Below, one piece after another: positions 6,219-11,709 of a DNA stretch of 11,709 nucleotides. The stretch is from assembly GCA_964506505.1 (NCBI GenBank), contig CAZDKY010000040.1:1-11709 (forward strand), read 5' to 3'. The notes under the pieces were generated by a model that was given only the letters and a program-made list of their open reading frames with translations, searched no databases and was not told the DNA's origin. This stretch comes from M55B129 sp964506505 (lineage in GTDB: Bacteria; Bacillota; Dethiobacteria; DTU022). Both the position numbers and the translations under genes were made by a program. The first letter of the stretch is position 1. Each line of letters opens with the position of its first letter.

Positions 6219-8336
6219 ATGAACGAATTGAACTATTTTTTCAACCCTGCACAAATTGCTGTAATCGGTGCATCAAGTTCGCCGCAGAAAATAGGTTATG
6301 CTATCCTTGATAATATTATCAAAAGCGGCTACCGGGGTAAAATATACCCCGTTAATCCTAATGAAGAAGAAATTGCCGGCATCAAATGTTACAAGTCAAT
6401 CAGCGATATAGGTTCTTCCGTTGATCTTGCTGTTATATCCGTTCCTTCCAAATTCGTCAACCAGGTTGCCGAAGAGTGCGGTAAGGCCGGTGTCAAAGGA
6501 TTAAACGTCATTACCGCCGGTTTTAAAGAATCCGGTACAGAAGGCCTGAAAAAAGAACGCAAACTGATTGAGATCTGCAAAAAACACGGGATGCGTATGC
6601 TCGGACCCAATTGTGTCGGTCTTATGGATACACATTCTCCGGTAAATGCTTCCTTCGCCAAGGGCTTTCCTGAGGAAGGTAAGATTTCCTTCATCTCGCA
6701 AAGTGGAGCAATGCTTTTATCCATTCTCGACTGGAGTTTCCAGATGAATCTCGGTTTTTCACGCTTTGTCAGTCTTGGCAATAAAGCCGATTTAAATGAG
6801 ATTGACTTCATTGCCAGCTGTGGTGACGATCCGGATACAAATGTTATTCTCTGTTACCTTGAAGACATCATTGATGGACCACGCTTTGTTGAGATCTGTT
6901 CAGAGGTTTCCAAGCGCAAACCCATTATTATTCTTAAATCAGGTACCAGCAGTGCAGGTGCTCAGGCAGCAAGTTCTCATACCGGTGCTCTGGCCGGCAG
7001 CAACCGTGCCTATGAAGCAGCTTTCAAACAAAGCGGAGTATTACGGGTTAAAAGCATGAATGAGCTGTTCGATCTGGCCAGGGCTTTCTCAACCCAGCCC
7101 AACCCGGGGGGTAAACGCACTGCTATTGTCACCAATGCTGGCGGTGCTGCTATCGTTACGACCGACGCTATTGAAAGACATGGCCTTCAAATGGCCCGTT
7201 TCACAAAGGAAACCATCGATAAAATGCGCAATAATCTTCCAACTGAAGGCAATATTTATAACCCGGTGGATATCCTGGGAGATGCAACCGAAAAGCGTTA
7301 CCGTTTCGCCCTTCAAACAGTGTTGGAAGATGACAATGTAGACAGTGCCCTGGTATTGCTCTGTCCAACAGCTGTAATTAAGGCAAAGCAAACGGCAAAA
7401 ACGATTATTGAATTGAAGAATAAATACGCGGACAAACCAGTAATGGCAGTATATATGGGAGGGAAATCCCTTGCCAACGGCAAAAAGCATCTTATTGAAA
7501 ATGGAGTGCCCTGCTTTACCTTTCCTGAATCTTCTGTCCACGCTCTGGAAGGCATGGTTCGTCACGCCGAATATAAAAAAACCAGGAAACCAGTTCCGAT
7601 TAAAAACTTTAAAGATATAGACAAAGAATCTGTCAGAAAAATCCTCGAAGATGTTGCCGCTGACAGGCGAGCAGTTCTGCTTGGGCATGAAGCAACAAAA
7701 GTAATTGATGCTTACGGTATCCCTGTCAGTAAAAGCGCCCTGGCAAAAAACGAGGACGAAGCCTGTCAGATCAGCGAGGAAATCGGATATCCTGTTGCCC
7801 TGAAAATTTCTTCGCCTCGTATTGCTCATAAGACTGATGTGGGCGGTGTACAAATCGGGCTGCTATCAGAAAATCAGGTTCGTAAAGGCTACAGAGAAAT
7901 TATGGAAAGCGTGAGCTACCACATGCCCGATGCACCCATATACGGTGTGGAAGTACAGAACATGGTTGATAAGGGTATTGAAGTAATCATAGGAATGTCA
8001 AGAGACGTCCAGTTCGGTCCGCTGGTTGTGTTCGGACTCGGTGGAATATATGTTAATCTTCTTAAAGATGTTTCTTTCCGCCTGGGCTCGTCTTTGACCA
8101 GCATAGAAGAGGCTAAAAAAATGATTTCCGAAACAAAAGCCTATACCCTGTTGAAAGGATACCGCGGTGAAAAACCGTCAGACCTCAATGCCCTTGCTGA
8201 TACTTTGCTTAGAACCACCCGCCTGGTCAATGATTTCAGTGAAATAACCGAAATGGATATTAACCCGGTTCGTGTTCACACCAGGGGTACAACTGCTCTC
8301 GATGTTAAAATAACTATAGAAATGAATGGAACGTAA
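6219..8336 (+). CDS. Acyl-CoA (acetate-CoA) ligase, ADP-forming, fused alpha-beta type
   Basis: This 705-residue enzyme of the NDP-forming acetyl-CoA synthetase family interconverts acyl-CoA, ADP and phosphate with acid, CoA and ATP, giving substrate-level phosphorylation in many anaerobes. The CoA-binding Rossmann domain comes first (FNPAQIAVIGASSSPQKIGY to about residue 130). Succinyl-CoA-ligase-like domains follow, with SSHTGALAGS, whose His254 matches the phosphorylated histidine. A C-terminal ATP-grasp domain (about 475-700) has PVALKISSPRIAHKTDVGGV, where His537 matches the second conserved histidine, and VVFGLGGIYVNLLKDV. There is no GNAT domain, so it is not a Pat-type acetyltransferase. 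The frame is open from 6093, but those extra 42 residues are hydrophobic and unlike the family. The ATG at 6219 has AAAGGA upstream and gives the usual length. Substrate specificity (acetyl, propionyl, aryl or branched) is not readable. Confidence 0.93.
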   Translation: MNELNYFFNPAQIAVIGASSSPQKIGYAILDNIIKSGYRGKIYPVNPNEEEIAGIKCYKSISDIGSSVDLAVISVPSKFVNQVAEECGKAGVKGLNVITAGFKESGTEGLKKERKLIEICKKHGMRMLGPNCVGLMDTHSPVNASFAKGFPEEGKISFISQSGAMLLSILDWSFQMNLGFSRFVSLGNKADLNEIDFIASCGDDPDTNVILCYLEDIIDGPRFVEICSEVSKRKPIIILKSGTSSAGAQAASSHTGALAGSNRAYEAAFKQSGVLRVKSMNELFDLARAFSTQPNPGGKRTAIVTNAGGAAIVTTDAIERHGLQMARFTKETIDKMRNNLPTEGNIYNPVDILGDATEKRYRFALQTVLEDDNVDSALVLLCPTAVIKAKQTAKTIIELKNKYADKPVMAVYMGGKSLANGKKHLIENGVPCFTFPESSVHALEGMVRHAEYKKTRKPVPIKNFKDIDKESVRKILEDVAADRRAVLLGHEATKVIDAYGIPVSKSALAKNEDEACQISEEIGYPVALKISSPRIAHKTDVGGVQIGLLSENQVRKGYREIMESVSYHMPDAPIYGVEVQNMVDKGIEVIIGMSRDVQFGPLVVFGLGGIYVNLLKDVSFRLGSSLTSIEEAKKMISETKAYTLLKGYRGEKPSDLNALADTLLRTTRLVNDFSEITEMDINPVRVHTRGTTALDVKITIEMNGT

Positions 8337-8363
8337 GAATAATTTCTTAACGAGGTGAACAGG

Positions 8364-9455
8364 ATGAAAACATTATATTTTTCTGGTAAATCAGGTGGCG
8401 GAAAAACAGCCGCTGCCCTGGGTATCGGGATGAAACTAAAAGACGAAGGACTAAAAGTATCATATTTTAAACCCTTTAGTTTTCGTAAGGGTCTGGTCAA
8501 AAAAGATGATGACGATGTTGTTCTAATGCGGCAAATACTGTCACTGCCATTTTCCAGCGAAACTATTTCACCGCTCACTGTAAACGCTCATTACCTGACC
8601 AGCGGTTTTTTAAAGGAAAACGAGCGCAATCTTATCTCACGGGTCGAAAAGGCTTTTAAACGCTGTTCTGATGGATACGACGTCGTTCTCATAGACGGCA
8701 GTATTGAACCTTTCATCGGTTATAACAAAGGGCTTGACGATTTCAGTCTGGCTGAAAAATTCCAGGCTTCAGTTATTCCAGTCGTCAGGGCGGATGATGA
8801 CTTTCAGTTTGACCAGAACCTGCTCTATCTCGAACTTTGGAAACAGCATAAAATTCCGATTATCGGCGCTGTATTCTGTAACGTTACTCCTACTCAATGG
8901 AATACAAGCAACAGTATTTACAAACCTTTAATTGAGGAAAAATACTGCCCTGTTTTGGGTTTGCTCCCGAGACAAATCGAGGTGTCTTCTCCTACAGTCG
9001 CCGAATTTTATGACATCCTTCAGGGAGAAATCCTGGCTGCGCCCGATCGCCTGGACAGGATAGTTGAAGAAGTAGTTATCGGCACCATGAATATCGAAAG
9101 TGCTTTAAGCTACCTGCGCCGTGCTCCTCATAAAGCAGTTATTACCGGCGGTGACCGCAGCGATATGGCTTTAACCGCCCTGGAAACCAGCACCTCGGTT
9201 CTTATCCTGACAGGGGGACTTTATCCTGACGTGCGGGTTCTTGCCAAAGCGGAAGAAAAAGGTGTTCCTGTAATAATGGTTCACCAGGATACTTACACCA
9301 CTATTGAAAATCTGCATTCTATTTACTGGAGTATCCATCCTGAAGACGAAAGAGCAATAAACCAGGTTAGGGAAACCTGTGATAAATATGTTGACTGGAA
9401 ATTAATTCTCAAAGCTGTCAGTAATAATGGAACAAAAACTACGGGTAAAAAATAA
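8364..9455 (+). CDS. P-loop (BioD/CobB-like) protein with DRTGG domain, phosphotransacetylase N-terminal-like
   Basis: This 363-residue protein resembles the non-catalytic N-terminal half of long phosphotransacetylases. Residues 8-15, GKSGGGKT, form a P-loop of the dethiobiotin-synthetase/CobB-like AAA_26 fold. VVLIDGSIEPF around residue 110 is the Walker B-like strand. About residues 225-340 form a DRTGG domain: AVITGGDRSDMALTALE, LILTGGLYPDVRVLAKAEEKGVPVIMV, then DTYTTIENLHSI. The phosphotransacetylase catalytic domain is absent, so it is probably a nucleotide-responsive regulatory or accessory protein. It starts 27 bp after the acyl-CoA synthetase stop, so the two are very likely co-transcribed and may work together in acyl-CoA/acetate metabolism. 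A GTG at 8355 lies inside the GAGGTGA ribosome site, so the ATG at 8364 is the better start. Confidence 0.88.
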   Translation: MKTLYFSGKSGGGKTAAALGIGMKLKDEGLKVSYFKPFSFRKGLVKKDDDDVVLMRQILSLPFSSETISPLTVNAHYLTSGFLKENERNLISRVEKAFKRCSDGYDVVLIDGSIEPFIGYNKGLDDFSLAEKFQASVIPVVRADDDFQFDQNLLYLELWKQHKIPIIGAVFCNVTPTQWNTSNSIYKPLIEEKYCPVLGLLPRQIEVSSPTVAEFYDILQGEILAAPDRLDRIVEEVVIGTMNIESALSYLRRAPHKAVITGGDRSDMALTALETSTSVLILTGGLYPDVRVLAKAEEKGVPVIMVHQDTYTTIENLHSIYWSIHPEDERAINQVRETCDKYVDWKLILKAVSNNGTKTTGKK

Positions 9456-9590
9456 GGATAAATATTAATTCAATTCATACTGCTGAAGTATCACAGTCAC
9501 CTAATAATTATTGAAGATCAAAAAGGGGGGAGAATATTCAAGGTTCTCCCCCTTTTTGAATTTAGTTATTTATTTACACCGCATCTTTAG
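9456..9590. other. Convergent intergenic spacer
   Basis: The 135 bases between two convergent genes hold a bidirectional terminator at 9520-9556. I see no gene or other motif in the rest. Confidence 0.6.
9520..9556. terminator. Bidirectional rho-independent terminator
   Basis: A long hairpin pairs AAAAAGGGGGGAGAA (9520-9534) with TTCTCCCCCTTTTT (9544-9557), with one unpaired or slipped G. The 3' arm ends in a T-run on the plus strand, and the A-run of the 5' arm gives a T-run on the minus strand. It can stop transcripts from both the P-loop/DRTGG gene and the convergent aminomutase gene. Confidence 0.88.
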
Positions 9591-10829
9591 CTAGTTGTCA
9601 TATCGCAACACTTTATTTTCCCATGTCCTGATCATAATATGATCAGTTGCACTGCTGACCAGGTATTCCGGAAGCATCGGCGTTTTACCCTGCCCTAGAG
9701 GTGCATTGACGATATAATAGGGAACCGCCAGTCCTGAAGTATGCCCCCTCAATTTTTCCATGATCTCGATTCCTTTTTCCACCTTGGTTCGAAAATGAGA
9801 AGTGCCCCTTACCGCCTTGGCATGGAATATATAATAGGGGCGAACCATGATCCTGAGCAAGTCCTGGTTCAATTTGCGCACAATAAAAGGATCATCATTG
9901 ATTCCCTTGAGAAGGACCATCTGGTTGCCAAGGCCTACACCTGCTCGGGCCAATTTAAAACAAGCCTCTCTTGAAAGCGGAGTTACTTCAAGTGGATGGT
10001 TAAAATGAGAATTCATGTAAACCGGCAGGTGCTCCGAAAGAATGCGGCATAGTTCATCGTCAATTCTCATCGGCATTGTTACCGGCGTCCGCGAACCGAA
10101 TCTTTTGATTTCCAAGTGAGGGATGGTATCCAGTTCGTCAAGCAGCCAGGCAATGGTCTGGTTGTCTAGCATAAAACCATCTCCACCGGTAAGAAGGACA
10201 TCACGGATCTCTTCATTCTGGCGGACATATTCAATTGCTGCTTCTAGTTCTTCTCTTGATGTGGCTAAATCTTTTTCACCGATTGACCGGCGCCTTTGAC
10301 AGTGCCGGCAGTACATGGCACATTGATTGGTTACTTTTATAATAAGGCGGTCCGGATAGCGTCGTGTAACAGCCGGCGTTGGTGAAGTATATTCTTCAGC
10401 CATGGGATCTTCAGTCCCAGCCTGATCAAGGTATTCATTTATTGAAGGAATACTCTGCATCTTCACCGGGTCATTCACATTGTCCGGATCGATTAGGCTC
10501 AGATAATAAGGAGAAACAGCCCAGCGAAAATATGAACCGGTCTTATCAATTTCCTCAATTTCCTTTTTCTCGAGCGGTAAAAGTTCTTTTAAAATTTTTG
10601 TATTGGTAACCCTGTTTTTTAACTGCCAGTGCCAGTTGCCCCAATCTTCTTCTGAAGCTTTAAAATATTCCCTGATTCTTCTTTGGTTTGCCATGATTCT
10701 GTCCCATTCTGTAAAACCTGTGGGAATCTTCTTAACAGCCTCGCGGTAATCCTCTAAGGTAGCCTTAAGTTCCTCAGCTCGTTTTTGCGATATATTGTGT
10801 TTTTCGGTAATTTCATTTTCGTTGTTCAT
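9591..10829 (-). CDS. eam: KamA-family radical SAM aminomutase, probably glutamate 2,3-aminomutase
   Basis: This 412-residue radical SAM, PLP-dependent enzyme has the cluster motif CAMYCRHC (Cys170, Cys174, Cys177), the SAM-contacting GGD (LLTGGDGF, 213-220) and GSRTPVTMPMRI. The PLP lysine is Lys382 in GQGKTP. Lysine 2,3-aminomutase holds the lysine side-chain amine with two Asp residues (293 and 330 in the Clostridium subterminale enzyme). At the aligned places this protein has Lys338 (FHAKAV) and Asn375 (IVNAP). That swap is the published signature of glutamate 2,3-aminomutase (Lys332/Asn369), so it likely converts L-glutamate to beta-glutamate, a known osmolyte. The 37-residue spacing between the two positions, and seven from Asn375 to the PLP lysine, agree with the family. 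The ATG follows GGAGGTGA; a strong promoter lies upstream. It is monocistronic. Confidence 0.9.
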   Translation of the reverse strand: MNNENEITEKHNISQKRAEELKATLEDYREAVKKIPTGFTEWDRIMANQRRIREYFKASEEDWGNWHWQLKNRVTNTKILKELLPLEKKEIEEIDKTGSYFRWAVSPYYLSLIDPDNVNDPVKMQSIPSINEYLDQAGTEDPMAEEYTSPTPAVTRRYPDRLIIKVTNQCAMYCRHCQRRRSIGEKDLATSREELEAAIEYVRQNEEIRDVLLTGGDGFMLDNQTIAWLLDELDTIPHLEIKRFGSRTPVTMPMRIDDELCRILSEHLPVYMNSHFNHPLEVTPLSREACFKLARAGVGLGNQMVLLKGINDDPFIVRKLNQDLLRIMVRPYYIFHAKAVRGTSHFRTKVEKGIEIMEKLRGHTSGLAVPYYIVNAPLGQGKTPMLPEYLVSSATDHIMIRTWENKVLRYDN

Positions 10830-10879
10830 TCTCCAGATTCACCTCCGTTTGTGAATATTACTACCCTGTTGTTACTAAC

Positions 10880-10908
10880 AGTATACTATTTGCCATTTTC
10901 TGTGTCAA
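10880..10908 (-). promoter_or_regulatory. Strong sigma-A promoter of the aminomutase gene
   Basis: On the minus strand a perfect TTGACA (10903-10908), exactly 17 bp of spacer and TATACT (10880-10885) precede the gene, with a leader of roughly 45 bases. It is the closest consensus match in the window. No operator palindrome is visible around it. Confidence 0.8.
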
Positions 10909-10948
10909 AATTAAAGGAGGCTGCCGGCCTGTGTGCCTTTCACCTCCC
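10907..10948 (-). terminator. Possible terminator of the right-edge gene
   Basis: On the minus strand, about 27 bp after the stop of the right-edge gene, GGAGG (10943-10947) can pair with CCTCC (10916-10920). An inner GGC/GCC pairing is possible, and TTTAATTTT follows. The stem is short and its centre pairs poorly. Its T-run merges into the -35 box of the aminomutase promoter, so the two signals are packed back to back. Confidence 0.4.
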
Positions 10949-10974
10949 AGTATAACACATCAATAATTATATTT

Positions 10975-11709
10975 TTAAAAAAGCGGATCCCAAAAACCGG
11001 TTTTCATACTGCCGCTTCTTACTTCCGTCGAATCCCAGACCTCGGCATAACCATCAACACGCATTTGTTCATTTATAAAACCATCAACAACAAGCTCACG
11101 TTTCGTTACACCCCCGGTATTGGTGAAACGGTTGTTCATTTCCAGGTACTTACCATCCGGCCCTTCAGCAGAATATACTTCCTGCTTAATTGAGCCGCTT
11201 TCACCGGGATCCATTTCCACTCCAACGTTTGATTTTGCATTGTGGCCAGGCAGGCTGATCTGGCTGATCAACCGCACATTTTTCTTTGCTTCACTGTAAC
11301 TATTTTTAACGTCAACCAGCATTTGATCAAAGTAACTGTTTATTTTTTCCATTTCCTTGGCAAAGGCTTCTCCATCCATTTTCTGATCGCTCTTGAACTG
11401 CCTGTTAAGCTCGGCAATAGCATTAAGCCGCATGTTTTCAATGTGATTAATAGCATCCTTCTCCATCCTGATAATTACAGCGGCATTGTCCGAATCTGTT
11501 GTTCCCCTCAGGCTTAGTTCGATATGTGTTTTTATGGTGTTCAAGCTTTCCAGATCCACTGAGCGAAGCGAGTGACTTCCACCCGCTATGCCTCGCCCCT
11601 GGGCCAGCATCAGAGCACTTCCGTTAAAAAAATCCATTTCCCGCTGCTCGAAGAAATCGCCGCTGAATCTAAAAGCAATTCCCGAGTAAGCGTAATCATA
11701 ATCAGTTTC
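10975..11709 (-). CDS. Hypothetical protein, 5' end beyond the window
   Basis: I do not recognise this protein. At least 244 residues are visible and the frame stays open to the window edge, so the gene is treated as partial. The first ATG at 11637 has no convincing ribosome site. The 24 codons before it read as plausible protein (aromatic-rich, DYDYAYSGIAFRFSGDFFEQ), so the true start is probably off the window. The middle (about 55-130 residues after that ATG) is charged, helical and possibly coiled coil, with MEKDAINHIENMRLNAIAELNRQF. The C-terminal third is Gly/Thr/Asp-rich and likely beta-structured, ending GFWDPLF. There are no cysteines, clear membrane segment or catalytic motif in the visible part. 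A surface or structural role is possible but unproven. Confidence 0.7.
   Translation of the reverse strand, partial: ETDYDYAYSGIAFRFSGDFFEQREMDFFNGSALMLAQGRGIAGGSHSLRSVDLESLNTIKTHIELSLRGTTDSDNAAVIIRMEKDAINHIENMRLNAIAELNRQFKSDQKMDGEAFAKEMEKINSYFDQMLVDVKNSYSEAKKNVRLISQISLPGHNAKSNVGVEMDPGESGSIKQEVYSAEGPDGKYLEMNNRFTNTGGVTKRELVVDGFINEQMRVDGYAEVWDSTEVRSGSMKTGFWDPLF

Noticed and set aside
7251..7275. TATAAC within the acyl-CoA synthetase as an operator
   Set aside because: It is a single arm inside coding sequence with no palindromic partner at the required spacing.
7089..7853. Long open frame (254 codons) on the minus strand
   Set aside because: It lies wholly inside the acyl-CoA synthetase gene, which has full family conservation. 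The antisense translation is Phe/Cys-rich and resembles nothing known, so it is a shadow frame.
1..11709. CRISPR array, insertion sequence, prophage or toxin-antitoxin genes
   Set aside because: No spaced repeat series, transposase-like protein or paired small genes were found on either strand.

Overview
The window looks like a chromosomal segment of an anaerobic, Clostridia-like Firmicute of moderate G+C. The reasons are strong GGAGG-type ribosome binding sites, AT-rich spacers with canonical sigma-A promoters (several with exact 17-bp spacing), frequent GTG starts, and anaerobe-type genes: an ADP-forming acyl-CoA synthetase, a radical-SAM aminomutase and a multi-cluster ferredoxin protein. 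No mobile element, phage gene or CRISPR array was recognised. The species is not identifiable from the sequence alone.

Layout. A tRNA-Leu(CAG) lies at the left edge on the minus strand, with its own promoter. Next is a three-gene minus-strand operon (3422 down to 299): an NfeD-type membrane serine protease, a slipin (SPFH protein) and a YegS/BmrU-type lipid kinase, probably a membrane-maintenance unit. An Rrf2-family regulator (3624-4037, plus) then converges on a two-gene minus-strand operon (5415 down to 4051). That operon encodes a cysteine-rich zinc-ribbon-like protein and a 4Fe-4S protein. Nucleoside diphosphate kinase (5571-6029, minus) follows with its own terminator. A plus-strand pair (6219-9455) encodes a fused ADP-forming acyl-CoA synthetase and a P-loop/DRTGG protein. 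A bidirectional terminator separates this pair from a minus-strand KamA-family gene (9591-10829), whose substrate-site residues point to glutamate 2,3-aminomutase. The right edge cuts an unrecognised minus-strand gene.

The most interesting point is regulatory. The same 19-bp palindrome, TATAAC-N7-GTTATA, sits at or just after the -10 box of two independent, well-formed promoters: the one in front of the Rrf2 regulator and the one in front of the zinc-ribbon/ferredoxin operon about 1.8 kb away. With three conserved cysteines in the regulator, this predicts a small self-contained Fe-S- or redox-sensing regulon of regulator, cysteine-rich protein and ferredoxin-like protein. The effectors are of unknown function.

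Several starts were moved inward from the longest open frame on Shine-Dalgarno and promoter evidence: 4809, 5415, 6219 and 8364.
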